A stretch of 64,000 bases of DNA from CAZSBB01 sp964605235 (GCA_964605235.1 CAZSBB010000035.1:1-64000); one strand, 5' to 3'; shown: positions 1 through 13,400, numbered from the stretch's first letter. Notes: a model not told the origin generated them from the sequence alone. Made by a program: numbers and translations.

Positions 1-3
1 CCC

Positions 4-43
4 TGACACTTCTATTGTCATAATGACCGTGACACTTCTATTG
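4..43. repeat. Two 14-bp direct repeats, 26 bp apart; possible end of a mobile element
   Basis: TGACACTTCTATTG occurs at 4-17 and again, identically, at 30-43, each preceded by CCC or CCG. Between them lies the palindrome GTCATAATGAC (17-27). Repeated transposase-binding motifs of this sort are known at the ends of IS21-type elements, and the sequence up to about position 290 is visibly richer in A+T than the genes that follow. No transposase gene is in the window, so the element, if any, lies to the left. The assignment to a mobile element is inference. Confidence 0.45.
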
Positions 44-177
44 AGTTCCTACACAGCTTGATTTCAATTGCCGGAAAGACGGCTAGTGGATATCATATGG
101 GGCTGGCGACAATGCTCCGCAGGTGGCGACTGATCTCGGGAGCAAATCGCAAGATTTGAATTTATAGAAGCTTACGT

Positions 178-266
178 CTGATCCCATGCGGTTTTCGCGG
201 ATCAGGCGAACGCGGTCTTGGGTTCAAAGTATTAGTTTTTTTAATCGTAAATGAAATCTTGATTAA
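178..266. promoter_or_regulatory. AT-rich upstream region of the LysR gene with two short inverted repeats
   Basis: A 7-bp inverted repeat CTGATCC (178-184) / GGATCAG (199-205) and a 6-bp one TTAATC (241-246) / GATTAA (261-266) lie in the AT-rich stretch just before the LysR-type gene. LysR-type regulators usually bind imperfect dyads of this size upstream of their own or a target gene. No clear -35/-10 pair was recognised, and nothing else was seen in 44-296. Confidence 0.3.
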
Positions 267-296
267 TCCAGTTAATTCTGTAGCATCCTCAACCCC

Positions 297-1267
297 ATGG
301 ATACGCTTCGACTATTTTGCGATGTCGCTCGCTTCCAGAGCTTCAGCCAGGCGGCGGGCGAGCATGGTCTGACCCAGTCGGCGGTCAGTCAGCGCATCAG
401 CGCTCTGGAGCAGAAGCTGGGCGCCAAGCTCATCGACCGCTCGGTTCGGCCGCTGGCGCTGACTTCCGCCGGGGCGGTGTTCTACGCCGAGGCGCGCGAG
501 CTGGTCGAACGCTTCGACCTGCTGACCCAACGCATCGGCCAGATGCGCGGCGGACCCAGCGGCCATCTGCAGATCGAAGCCATCTACTCCGCGGGCATCG
601 ACCTGCTCAACCACATTGAGGAAGCGTTTGAAGCTGCCTTCCCGCAGGTCAAGGTGGACATTCACTACAAGCGGCCCGACGAGGTGTACGACGCGGTGCG
701 GCAGGAGCGTTGCGACCTGGGCATTCTGTCCTACCCGCAGCGTTGGCCGGATGTGGGCGTGATACCGCTGCGCGATGAGCGGATGGTGGTGGTGTGCCAC
801 TGCGATCACGAGCTGGCGGAGCGCGACATGCTTGAGCCGGCGGACCTGGAGACGATTCCGATGATCGCCTTCGAGTCCACGCTGCCGGTGGCGCGGCGGA
901 TTCGGCGCTACCTGCGTGAGAACCATGCCGCCCCGCGCGTGCTCAATGAGTTCGACAACATCGACACCATCAAGAACGCGGTGGAAGTCACCGATGCGTT
1001 CGCCATTCTGCCCCGGCGCACGGTGCTGGCGCAGGTGAGCAACGGGCAACTGGCGATGGTGCCGTTGACCCCGCCGCTGACGCGCCCGCTGGGCATCATT
1101 TACCACCGCCGCAAGGGCGCGCCGCGCCAGTTCACCCCGGCGGTGCAGGCGTTTGTGGATTTCCTGCTTCGGCACGCCGGCCCGCAGACCGATCTGCCCG
1201 AAGGCAGCGCGCCCGAAGCAACCCCGACCGAGCAGTCCCAGGCTTCGCGCCTGGTGGGAGGCCAGGC

Positions 1268-1271
<4 letters not shown>
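297..1271 (+). CDS. LysR-family transcriptional regulator, probably of glutamate synthase
   Basis: A 324-residue DNA-binding regulator. Residues 1-60 form the winged helix-turn-helix typical of LysR proteins (SQAAGEHGLTQSAVSQRIS, then a linker helix), and residues about 90-295 form the effector-binding domain. The length is normal for the family, with a short acidic/polar tail. The stop codon overlaps the start of gltB in an ATGA arrangement (1268-1271), so the two are translationally coupled. Known precedent: Bacillus GltC is a LysR regulator of gltAB, although that gene is divergent rather than in the operon. A GltC-like role is inferred from position only; the effector cannot be read from the sequence. 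No strong Shine-Dalgarno sequence precedes the ATG. Confidence 0.88.
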
Positions 1272-5872
<4,601 letters not shown>

Positions 5873-5893
5873 CGCTATCGTCGGCACCTGCAT

Positions 5894-5922
5894 TTAGCCC
5901 CCGGCGAGTCGCCGGGGGCTAA
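5894..5922. repeat. REP-like perfect palindrome (14-1-14) between gltB and gltD
   Basis: The left arm at 5894-5907 and the right arm at 5909-5922 are perfect reverse complements around one central base. The ends read TTAG...CTAA and the core is CCCCCGGC. No T-tract follows, so it is not a classical terminator, although it could stabilise the gltB 3' end. The same 14-1-14 design with TTAGCCCC ends recurs at 30166-30194, and a partial copy lies inside the FGGY kinase gene at 28716-28738. It therefore belongs to a dispersed repeat family. Confidence 0.8.
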
Positions 5923-5997
5923 GTGAAGCGCGTCGTCAAAACGAACGCCAACAGCCGGGTTGATCGCGCGTCAGCCCCGTCAGGAAGGTGATGTGTC

Positions 5998-7503
5998 ATG
6001 GGCAAGCCCACCGGATTCATGGATTTCCAGCGTCACGCCACGCCCAAGCGCGATCCCATCACGCGCTTAAGCGACTTCTATGAAATCTATGGTTCGCCGC
6101 TGGAAGGCGACCTCAAACGCCAGGGCGCGCGCTGCATGGATTGCGGCACGCCGTTCTGTCAGTCGGAGACGGGCTGTCCCATCGACAACCTCATTCCCGA
6201 GTGGAACGACCTGGTGTATCAGGGCCGGTGGCGCGAAGCTTACGAACGGCTGATCAAGACCAACAACTTCCCCGAGTTCACCGGGCGCATCTGTCCCGCC
6301 CCGTGCGAGGAAGCGTGCGTGCTGGGCATCATCGAGCCGGCGGTCACCATCAAGAGCATCGAGTGCGCCATCATCGACCGCGCGTTTGATGAAGGCTGGG
6401 TCAAGCCGCAGCCCCCCGGCAAACGCACCGGCAAAAAGATCGCCATCGTCGGCTCCGGCCCGGCGGGACTGGCGGCGGCGGATCAGCTCAACAAGGTCGG
6501 CCACCAGGTCACCGTGTTTGAACGCGACGACCGCATCGGCGGGCTGCTGATGTACGGCGTGCCCAACATGAAGCTCGACAAACGCATCGTCGACCGCCGG
6601 GTCAACCTGCTGCGCGACGAAGGCATCATCTTCCGCCCCGGCGTCAACGTCGGCGTCGATGTCACCGGCGAGGACCTGCGGCAGCGCTTCGATGCGGTGC
6701 TGCTGGCGTGCGGCGCCCTGATGGCGCGCGAACTGGAAGTGCCCGGCCGGGAGCTGCGCGGCGTGCATCTGGCGATGGAGTACCTCCACGGCGTCACCAA
6801 GAGCATGCTCGATTCCCAGTTTGCCGATGGTCAGTGCATCGACGCCAGGGACAAGGACGTGATTGTCATCGGCGGCGGCGACACCGGCGCGGACTGCATC
6901 GGCACCGCCCTGCGTCAGCGTTGTCACAGCGTGCTGAACATCACCCGCCGGGAACGTGAGCCGGAGCAGCGCGACGACTTCCATCCCTGGCCCGGCCCAC
7001 GCGGGACCTACTACCTGGACTACTCCCACGAGGAAGGCAAAGCCCGCGACGGCCGCGACCCGCGCGAGTACGGCATCCTCCCGCTGGCGTTCGTGGACAA
7101 CGGCCACGGGGCGGTCAAAGCGGTGCGCATCGAACGGCTGGAATGGTCGCGCGACGCCTCGGGCCGGTGGCAACGCAAGCAGACCGGCATCGTCGAGGAA
7201 CTTCCCGCCGACCTGGTGTTCCTGTCGGCAGGCTTCACCGGCCACGACAGCCCGGGCGTGGTCGACCAACTGGGCGTCAAATGCCAGCGCGGCGCGGTGG
7301 CCGCGAGCTATGGCGCCTTCACCACCAACATTCCGGGCGTGTTCGCCGCCGGCGACATGCGGCGCGGCGCGTCGCTGATCGTCTGGGCCATCGCCGAGGG
7401 GCGTGGGGCTGCCCATGCGATCGATGCGTACCTGATGGGCCGCAGCGCGCTGCCCAAGCCGCAGATGAGCGCAGCGCTGGCGATTGTGGGACAGGGCGCG
7501 TGA
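5998..7503 (+). CDS. gltD: Glutamate synthase, small subunit
   Basis: FAD/NAD(P)H-dependent electron-donating subunit that feeds electrons to GltB. The 501 residues are typical of the family. The N-terminal cysteines C46, C49, C54, C60 and C99, C103, C107 form the ferredoxin-like 4Fe-4S sites. A dinucleotide-binding GSGPAG motif lies near residue 152 and a second one (GGGDTGADC) near 290. The C-terminal segment AAGDMRRGASLIVWAI is the usual FAD-contacting stretch. It lies directly downstream of gltB on the same strand, so a single LysR-gltB-gltD transcription unit is likely. AGGAAGGTG ahead of the ATG supplies a ribosome-binding site. Confidence 0.97.
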   Translation: MGKPTGFMDFQRHATPKRDPITRLSDFYEIYGSPLEGDLKRQGARCMDCGTPFCQSETGCPIDNLIPEWNDLVYQGRWREAYERLIKTNNFPEFTGRICPAPCEEACVLGIIEPAVTIKSIECAIIDRAFDEGWVKPQPPGKRTGKKIAIVGSGPAGLAAADQLNKVGHQVTVFERDDRIGGLLMYGVPNMKLDKRIVDRRVNLLRDEGIIFRPGVNVGVDVTGEDLRQRFDAVLLACGALMARELEVPGRELRGVHLAMEYLHGVTKSMLDSQFADGQCIDARDKDVIVIGGGDTGADCIGTALRQRCHSVLNITRREREPEQRDDFHPWPGPRGTYYLDYSHEEGKARDGRDPREYGILPLAFVDNGHGAVKAVRIERLEWSRDASGRWQRKQTGIVEELPADLVFLSAGFTGHDSPGVVDQLGVKCQRGAVAASYGAFTTNIPGVFAAGDMRRGASLIVWAIAEGRGAAHAIDAYLMGRSALPKPQMSAALAIVGQGA

Positions 7504-7536
7504 GCCTGCAGGGCAGCGGTGGTTGAGCGGAAGTGC

Positions 7537-7905
7537 TTACTCTGTGTCGGTGGGATCAGGTGGTGGATCGCCCAGCAGTGGGGTTAGCCGCGCGATCAGC
7601 CTGGGCACTTCCACGGTGGCGACATGCCAGAGCCGCTGGTGTTCCAGGCGGTAGTAGCCATGGGCGATGACGTTGCGTTGCTGCACGATTGCGCGCCAGG
7701 GAATGTCGGCGTGCTGCTGTTTGAATGAATCCGAGAGATGCCGCGCCGCTTCACCGATGACCTCGATGCAGCGTTCCACGGCTATCTGCTTTTCTTCATT
7801 GGCTTGATATTCATTCCACGACACGTCCGCCAGCAATCGCGCCAGGCGTTCACCCCAGCGGGCGATGTCCCAGAGGCGGGCGGGATCGCTGTCTTCAGGC
7901 CGCAT
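7537..7905 (-). CDS. hepT: HepT-like HEPN ribonuclease toxin
   Basis: A 122-residue all-helical protein with the HEPN ribonuclease signature RNVIAHGYY (R-x4-H followed by Y) near residues 77-85. This is the catalytic motif of HepT/DUF86 toxins. Its start overlaps the end of the nucleotidyltransferase gene by 11 bp (7895-7905). That is the usual antitoxin-first order of MntA/HepT modules, in which MntA inactivates HepT by AMPylating the Tyr next to the active site. The C-terminal tail is Pro/Asp-rich. The family call is firm; activity in this host is inferred. Confidence 0.88.
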   Translation of the reverse strand: MRPEDSDPARLWDIARWGERLARLLADVSWNEYQANEEKQIAVERCIEVIGEAARHLSDSFKQQHADIPWRAIVQQRNVIAHGYYRLEHQRLWHVATVEVPRLIARLTPLLGDPPPDPTDTE

Positions 7906-8218
7906 GGGGATAGATCACTTGCTGCGAGGTGAGGATGTGCTGGCGACGGTAGGGGTTGACCACCGAGCGTTTCTCGACGAGGTCGATGGGCCTGCCGAAG
8001 ATGGTTTGCAACTCGTCGGTCATGGCGCTCCAGTCCCAGTAGGACCAGGGCGCGCCGGCACTGAAGGTCACCAGCACATCGACATCGCTGTCGGGGGTGT
8101 AATCTTCGCGCAGTGCGGAACCGAAGAGCGCCAGTTCCGCCACCTGCCAGCGCTGGCAGAAATCTTCCACGGCGCTGCGGTCGAAGGTCAGATGACCAAT
8201 GGTTGTGGTTGTCACCAT
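7895..8218 (-). CDS. mntA: MntA-like minimal nucleotidyltransferase antitoxin
   Basis: A 107-residue protein from the ATG at 8218, chosen because AGGAG lies 4 bases upstream; the frame itself remains open to 8293. The signature GS-x10-D-x-D (GSALREDYTPDSDVD) is the metal-binding active site of minimal nucleotidyltransferases. The family pairs with HepT toxins and neutralises them by adding AMP to the toxin. It is translationally linked to hepT through an 11-bp overlap. SodC lies about 100 bp upstream on the same strand. Confidence 0.87.
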   Translation of the reverse strand: MVTTTTIGHLTFDRSAVEDFCQRWQVAELALFGSALREDYTPDSDVDVLVTFSAGAPWSYWDWSAMTDELQTIFGRPIDLVEKRSVVNPYRRQHILTSQQVIYPHAA

Positions 8219-8314
8219 GGATCTCCTGCCCTGATGGCGGGCGACAGCCATCGCATCAACTCTCCATTGTCGTCGAGCGGCGGCTCGATTCAAGCGCTGG
8301 TGATGGGGCGGCGA

Positions 8315-8866
8315 TTACTTCGCCACACCGATCACGCCGCAGGCGATGCGGGCGCCGGCATTGCCGACGGGCTGGCCGCCGTCGTCCGGTTTGGCGTGGA
8401 TGATGACGCCCCGGCCGAGGATGGGGTTGTGCGGGCCGGCGATGGTGATGTTGTCGACCACGATTTCGTAGGTCGCTTTGCCGTTGGCGTCGGCGGTGAG
8501 GTTGCCCAGGTCCCCGGCGTGGCGGAGATGGGTGGACGGCAGGCCGTGGTCATGACCTTCGGGGTTGTAGTGGCCGCCGGCGCTGGTGGCGTCGAGGGCG
8601 GAGCAATCGCCGAATTCATGGATGTGGAAAGCATGCTGCTGGCCGGGGGTCAGCCCGGTGATTTCCGCGGTCACCTTGACCTGCTGGCCGAACTGTTCAA
8701 AGCGGATCACGCCGGCGGTCTGATTGCCCGCGGTGGGGTGCATCACGGCCATGGCTTTGGTGGGCAGGCTCATGGCGTGGTCGGCGTGGTCATGGTGGGC
8801 GGGCGTGTTGCAGCCGGCGACCAGCAGCAAACCAGCGAACAGCAGCGCGAAGCGGGCGGATTTCAT
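8315..8866 (-). CDS. sodC: Cu/Zn superoxide dismutase, lipoprotein
   Basis: Converts superoxide to oxygen and peroxide outside the cytoplasm. The start at 8866 is supported by AAGGAG 8 bases upstream. The N-terminus is a lipoprotein signal (LLLVAGC), followed by a His/Asp-rich linker. The copper/zinc ligands are visible in HAFHIHEFGDCS, GGHYNPEGHDHG and the distal HAKPDD, and the paired cysteines CS...ARIACGVIG form the conserved disulfide. At about 183 residues it is normal for bacterial SodC. A His-rich N-terminal linker, as here, is known from some SodC proteins and may collect metal. Confidence 0.93.
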   Translation of the reverse strand: MKSARFALLFAGLLLVAGCNTPAHHDHADHAMSLPTKAMAVMHPTAGNQTAGVIRFEQFGQQVKVTAEITGLTPGQQHAFHIHEFGDCSALDATSAGGHYNPEGHDHGLPSTHLRHAGDLGNLTADANGKATYEIVVDNITIAGPHNPILGRGVIIHAKPDDGGQPVGNAGARIACGVIGVAK

Positions 8867-8956
8867 CAGTGAGACTCCTTGCAAACAGCCATCAATCAGA
8901 TCCGGGACGAGTTCAAGTCTAGCAGCCGCGCGGCGCTGCGTCCCGCATTGCAGGCA

Positions 8957-8985
8957 TAAAAAAACCCTGCCGGGAAGCAGGGTGA
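8957..8985 (-). terminator. Rho-independent terminator of tRNA-Phe
   Basis: On the minus strand CCCTGC-TTCCCG-GCAGGG (stem arms 8977-8982 and 8965-8970) is followed by seven T residues (8964-8958). It begins a few bases beyond the 3' end of the tRNA gene, so it is its natural terminator. Confidence 0.88.
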
Positions 8986-8987
8986 AG

Positions 8988-9060
8988 TGGCCAGGGGCGG
9001 ATTTGAACCGCCGACACTGCGATTTTCAGTCGCATGCTCTACCAACTGAGCTACCTGGCC
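8988..9060 (-). tRNA. tRNA-Phe (anticodon GAA)
   Basis: The minus strand folds into a full cloverleaf. The acceptor stem is GGCCAGG/CCTGGCC, the D arm GCTC...GAGC, the anticodon loop CTGAAAA with GAA at positions 34-36, and the T arm GGCGG-TTCAAAT-CCGCC. The discriminator base is A, and CCA is not encoded (the next bases are CTTC). The gene lies between rsmG and sodC and has its own terminator. Confidence 0.97.
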
Positions 9061-9186
9061 TAAAGCCCGCTGTCCGCGGCCGCCGGGATGACTCCGGGCA
9101 GGTCGTGGACAGACGAATCAAATTAGCAGGCGAACGGCGGATGTCAAACGGATCACTGCCTTCCCGACTCAATGCCGACGCAGCGG

Positions 9187-9912
9187 TCACAGCGGCTCAT
9201 GCCGGGCTTGCCCCGCCGGACGGGGGAAGCGTTTGGGCGTGGGGTTGGCTTTCTCCACCACCACGATGACGGTCTGAATGCCGAAGGCCGGCGGATAGGC
9301 TTCGACCACCTGCAATTCACCGCCGCCGAGCGTTTGCAGCGCGTCGCCGGCTGGTTCGAGTTCCTGTTCGACGCTGGGGCCCTTGATCGCCGCCAGGTAG
9401 CCGCCCACGGCACACAGCGGCAGGCCATACTCCAACAACTCGCGCATCGGCCCGACCGCCCGGCAGGTGACCACGGCAAAGCGCTGGCGCCACTGCGGGT
9501 CCTGGCCCACCTGCTCGGCGCGCTGGTTGAGCACCTGCACGTGGGTCAGTTCCAGATCATTCACGCATTGCTGGAGAAACCGCGCCTTCTTGCCGGTGGC
9601 TTCGATGAGCACAAACCGCAGGTCCGGCCGACAGATCGCCAGCGGAATCCCCGGCAACCCGCCGCCGCTGCCGACGTCCGCAATCAACGCTCCCGCCGGC
9701 TGCTCGCCTAAGCCCGGCAGCACGGTGAGGCTGTCAATGATGTGCCGCCGCCAGGCTTCGTCACGGTCCCGGATGCCGGTGAGGTTGAAGCGCTCGTTGG
9801 CTTCGAGCAGCGCGTCGAGATAGCGGCCCAGCAGCGTCAGTTGCTCCGGCGACACCGCCAGCTCCAGGGCGGCCAGTTGCTCAGGGACGAAAGCAGGAAT
9901 GTCGGAAGGCAT
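9187..9912 (-). CDS. rsmG: 16S rRNA (guanine527-N7)-methyltransferase
   Basis: A SAM-dependent methyltransferase that modifies G527 in the 530 loop of 16S rRNA. In this 241-residue protein the conserved FNLTGI lies at 42-47 and the SAM-binding loop DVGSGGGLPGIPLA begins at 79. FVLIEATGKKARFL supplies the acidic motif-II residue and the following basic patch, and CRAVGPM corresponds to motif IV. The C-terminal 20 residues are basic and probably disordered. Loss of this gene in other bacteria gives low-level streptomycin resistance. It follows rodA on the same strand with a 42-bp gap. Confidence 0.93.
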   Translation of the reverse strand: MPSDIPAFVPEQLAALELAVSPEQLTLLGRYLDALLEANERFNLTGIRDRDEAWRRHIIDSLTVLPGLGEQPAGALIADVGSGGGLPGIPLAICRPDLRFVLIEATGKKARFLQQCVNDLELTHVQVLNQRAEQVGQDPQWRQRFAVVTCRAVGPMRELLEYGLPLCAVGGYLAAIKGPSVEQELEPAGDALQTLGGGELQVVEAYPPAFGIQTVIVVVEKANPTPKRFPRPAGQARHEPL

Positions 9913-9954
9913 GAATCACCAGTCAGTCAGCAGGTGGAGCCGGCATGCGGCCGA

Positions 9955-11127
9955 TCACTGAAACGGCGTATCGGGGTGATCGTACTCGAAACTCGGGCGC
10001 GTCAGCGGCGGGGGACGCCGGGCGGCGAAGTTGGCGGCCAGGCCCAGCATCATCATGCTCGCCAGCACGCTGGAACCGCCGTAGCTGACAAACGGCAGCG
10101 TGATGCCGGTGATCGGCGCCAGGCCCAGCGGCATCGCCATGTTCAGCGTGCCCTGAAACGCCAGCAAGCCCGCAAAGCCGACCGTCGCCAGGCGCGGGAA
10201 GGGTTCCTTCAGGCGTGCCGCCGAGATCAGCAGGCACGTCACCATCACCAGATACAGACCCACCACCGTCAACCCGCCCGCCAACCCCCAGCGGTTGACC
10301 ACCACCGCGAAGATCATGTCGTTGTGGTTCTCCGGCAAACCGTTGCCGCTGACGATCACCTGCGAGCGCGTCTTGCCATAACCCGTCAGTCCGCCCGAAC
10401 CCAGCACCGCCATCGCCGTGCGCTGCTGAAAGCCCTCCTGGTCGATGAACTCCACGATGCGCCGCTGCTGGTAAGGCTTAAGCACCTGCAGGTTTTCCGG
10501 GAAATACAGGATGATCACCACGTTGACCGCCAGGGCCGCCAACCCCAGCCCCACCAGCGACAACAGGTGACGCATCTTCGCGCCCGCCGCGATGAGCACA
10601 AAAAACAACGCCGGGGCGAACACCAGCGCCGAGCCCAGGTCCGGCTCCTTGAGGATCAGCAGCACCGGCACAAACATGATCACAAACGGCGGAAGCAGCC
10701 CCACCAGCGTGCGATAGTTTTCCCGGTAGCGCAGATACCACGCCAGCGCCAGCACAAACGCGATCTTGGTGAACTCCGACGGCTGGAGCAGCATGAACTG
10801 CAGGTTGATCCAGCAGCGCGCGTTGTTGCGCACCGGCACCAGCCACTGCGGCATGCCGGGCACCAGCAGCAGCGCCAGCAGCAGCAGCGCCAGCGCCAGC
10901 GCGGGATAGGACAGCAGGCCGATCAGACGCGGCAACGGCAACAGCAACGCCACCATCGCGGCAGTGCCCACCACCACCCACATTGCCTGCCGGGAAGCCA
11001 GCTGAGCTTCGGTGGTGCCGGCAATGGCGTTGACGCCGAGCACCGCCAGCGCCAAGCCGGCGAGCACCGCGCCCCATGCGAAGTTGGGTGTCACCAGGCG
11101 ACGAGCGGCGGGGGGCAGGCGAATCAC
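9955..11127 (-). CDS. rodA: RodA/FtsW-family peptidoglycan glycosyltransferase
   Basis: A polytopic SEDS protein of about 390 residues that polymerises lipid II. The start is taken as the GTG at 11127, which overlaps the TGA of the PBP2 gene (GTGA). The longer open frame to 11274 encodes a Cys/Arg-rich stretch unlike the family. Conserved blocks are NARCWINLQF...QPSEFTKIA, KEPDLGSALVF (with the essential Asp) and the C-terminal TLPFVSYGGSS. About ten hydrophobic segments are visible. Coupling to the PBP2 gene is the standard RodA-PBP2 elongasome pairing, so RodA is preferred over FtsW. Confidence 0.92.
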   Translation of the reverse strand: MIRLPPAARRLVTPNFAWGAVLAGLALAVLGVNAIAGTTEAQLASRQAMWVVVGTAAMVALLLPLPRLIGLLSYPALALALLLLALLLVPGMPQWLVPVRNNARCWINLQFMLLQPSEFTKIAFVLALAWYLRYRENYRTLVGLLPPFVIMFVPVLLILKEPDLGSALVFAPALFFVLIAAGAKMRHLLSLVGLGLAALAVNVVIILYFPENLQVLKPYQQRRIVEFIDQEGFQQRTAMAVLGSGGLTGYGKTRSQVIVSGNGLPENHNDMIFAVVVNRWGLAGGLTVVGLYLVMVTCLLISAARLKEPFPRLATVGFAGLLAFQGTLNMAMPLGLAPITGITLPFVSYGGSSVLASMMMLGLAANFAARRPPPLTRPSFEYDHPDTPFQ

Positions 11128-13400
11128 AGGTAGCCCTCCGCACGCAGGGCGTACAGGATTTGATTGGCGATCGGCCCCGCCGCGGCGCCACCGCTGCCGG
11201 CATACTCGACGATCACCGCCACCACATACGCCGGCCGGGTCTGCTTCGGGCGCGTGATGATCCCGATGAACCACGCATGATCGCCCGGATCCTTTTCCAA
11301 CTCGTTGGCGCTGACCTTGCCGTCGGCATCCAGGTCAAACCACGCCACCTTGCCCGGCCAGGCGGTGCCGCTCTTGCCCGCCACCTGCACGCCCGGGAGG
11401 TTGAAGATGACTTCATCATTCACGCGATGCAGCACGTGCCCGGTGCCGCCGGTGGTGTTGACCGCTTCGTCCAGACCCTGTAGCGTCAGTTGCACGCCGC
11501 GTTGGTCCAGATGCAGGTCCAACGCCGGAACGGGCTGATCGGCGGCCCGGCGAATGAACGTCGGCGGCAGCATCCGTCCCTGCCGCGCCAGCGTGGCGTA
11601 AGCATTGGCGGCCTGCAGGACCGTCCACTCCACCGGACCCTGGCCGATCGCCATCTGAATGGCGTCCTCAGCGCTGGCGGTGGGGCGCGGCTCGAGGCGC
11701 GGCAGGATGCCGTCGTGCTCCGCGCCCAGCCCGCAGCCGGTTTCATGACCCAGCCCGAAACGCTCATACCAACGGACCAGCGGCCCGATGCCAAAGCGCT
11801 GCCCGAGCGTGTAGAAAAACACGTTGCAACTGCGGCGAATCGCCTCGGGACCATCCAGCGGTCCGTGGCCGATCATCGCCGCTTTGAAGATCCAGCAGCG
11901 ATTGCGCAGCGGGTGGTCCATATCCAGCGCGCCGTTGCAGATGATGGTGCTGTCGTAGCCGATCTTGCGGTCGGTGTAAGCGGCGCTGAGCACCAGCGGC
12001 TTGATGGTCGAGCCCGGCGGATAAGGCGTGGCGATGGGGCGGTACACGCGCGGGCGATGTCGCATGGACCACTCGCTGGACCAGAATTCCACCGGCTTTT
12101 CCCGCAGGTCCTGCATGCTGAAGCCCGGCACCGTCACCGCGGCGAGCACTTCCCCGCTGGCGATGTCCAGCACCACGGCCGCGCCGTCGAGCGGCTCGGG
12201 TTTCACATCTTCCGACGCGCTGGCGCTGTGCCAGAATTGCCGCCGCATCAATCCCACGCGTTCGTCCTGGCTCATCACCGCGGCGATTCGTGCCTGCAGG
12301 CGCACGTCCAGCGTCAGCGTGATGTCCTGGCCGGCGGTGGGTTCGCGCCGCCGGGTGGTGTGGGTTTCCCGGTTGACGACTTGTTCGCCGCGCGTGCCGC
12401 GCAGGATTGGCTCGGCACTGCGCTCGGCGCCCCAGGCGCCCACCAAGTCGCCTTCGCGGTAGCCGCGGTAGTCGATCAGCAACAGGTCGCCCAGCCGGGA
12501 GGTGATAAACGGCTGCTGTTCCAGGTATTCGTCCGATTCCCACATGCGCCGGAGCTGCCCCACCGCATGCAGGGCGACGCCGTCGATGGTCAGTTCCACG
12601 GGCTTGGCTTGCCGCAGCGGCGTAGGGAAGTGGCTGCGGTCCAGCTCGATGGTGATGGATTCCAGCGGATACGCCCGGCGTTGGGAATCAATCACGCGCA
12701 CCTGCCGCCAGACGCTCTGGCGATCGCCGCTGTACTGCGCGACCAGCTTGCCCAGCGAAAGGCGCGTGGGCGCGTCGATGCCGCTGACCACCGAGTGGAA
12801 CTGCTGCTGCTCGGCGACCGGGCCGGCGACATCGCGCAGCCGAATGTCCTGGTTGCTCTCGCGCGCCTGTCGGCGGCGATTCGCCCAGATGTAGGTCGCC
12901 AGCCGTTGCACCCGCGCCACGATCGCCGCCCGGCGCTGTTCGATCTCCGCCAGCGGCACGCCCTCCGCCTGCGCCAGCAGCGCCCATAGTTCCTGCACCT
13001 GCGTTTCATACGGCGGCAGGAAGGCTTTGATCGCCTCTTCACGCTGCCGTTCGTCCCATTGGTACCACTGACTGCGGTGCTCGTCGGCGGCATCCAGTCG
13101 GGCGCGGTCATACGCCCAGCGCCCCGACAGCACGCGGTAATGCACCGCGGCGTCGTAGGCCGGCTCATCCCGGGCGAGCACCTGGCCATGGCGGTCGAGG
13201 ATGCGCCCCCGCACGGTGTCGATGAAGGTGCGCTGCACCAGCACCGATTCGGCGCGCTGCCGCCACCACGCTCCGCGCGCGACGGTGAGATAGATCAGCC
13301 GCAGCGCCAGCACGCCGCTCACGACCGCCATCAGCGCCACCAGCAGCAACAGCCGCCGATGGAACATGCTGGGAATCAGATTGCGAAGAGGATTACGCAT
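11124..13400 (-). CDS. mrdA: Penicillin-binding protein 2 (peptidoglycan transpeptidase)
   Basis: A cross-linking enzyme of the elongation machinery, anchored by one N-terminal membrane helix (about 17-40). Active-site motifs are S464-T-I-K467, S524-C-N526 and K676-S-G-T. The protein has 758 residues, about 120 more than E. coli PBP2, and most of the excess lies in the non-catalytic region (about 100-260). Directly after the KSG motif, residues 689-700 read DLDADGKVSANE, a perfect EF-hand calcium loop by pattern (acidic at 1, 3, 5; Gly 6; hydrophobic 8; Glu 12). The gene ends overlapping rodA, and atpC lies upstream. Confidence 0.93.
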   Translation of the reverse strand: MRNPLRNLIPSMFHRRLLLLVALMAVVSGVLALRLIYLTVARGAWWRQRAESVLVQRTFIDTVRGRILDRHGQVLARDEPAYDAAVHYRVLSGRWAYDRARLDAADEHRSQWYQWDERQREEAIKAFLPPYETQVQELWALLAQAEGVPLAEIEQRRAAIVARVQRLATYIWANRRRQARESNQDIRLRDVAGPVAEQQQFHSVVSGIDAPTRLSLGKLVAQYSGDRQSVWRQVRVIDSQRRAYPLESITIELDRSHFPTPLRQAKPVELTIDGVALHAVGQLRRMWESDEYLEQQPFITSRLGDLLLIDYRGYREGDLVGAWGAERSAEPILRGTRGEQVVNRETHTTRRREPTAGQDITLTLDVRLQARIAAVMSQDERVGLMRRQFWHSASASEDVKPEPLDGAAVVLDIASGEVLAAVTVPGFSMQDLREKPVEFWSSEWSMRHRPRVYRPIATPYPPGSTIKPLVLSAAYTDRKIGYDSTIICNGALDMDHPLRNRCWIFKAAMIGHGPLDGPEAIRRSCNVFFYTLGQRFGIGPLVRWYERFGLGHETGCGLGAEHDGILPRLEPRPTASAEDAIQMAIGQGPVEWTVLQAANAYATLARQGRMLPPTFIRRAADQPVPALDLHLDQRGVQLTLQGLDEAVNTTGGTGHVLHRVNDEVIFNLPGVQVAGKSGTAWPGKVAWFDLDADGKVSANELEKDPGDHAWFIGIITRPKQTRPAYVVAVIVEYAGSGGAAAGPIANQILYALRAEGYL

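Noticed and set aside
5894..5922. Rho-independent terminator after gltB
   Set aside because: The stem is perfect but no T-tract follows, and the same palindrome recurs elsewhere including inside a gene, so a repeat family is the better call.
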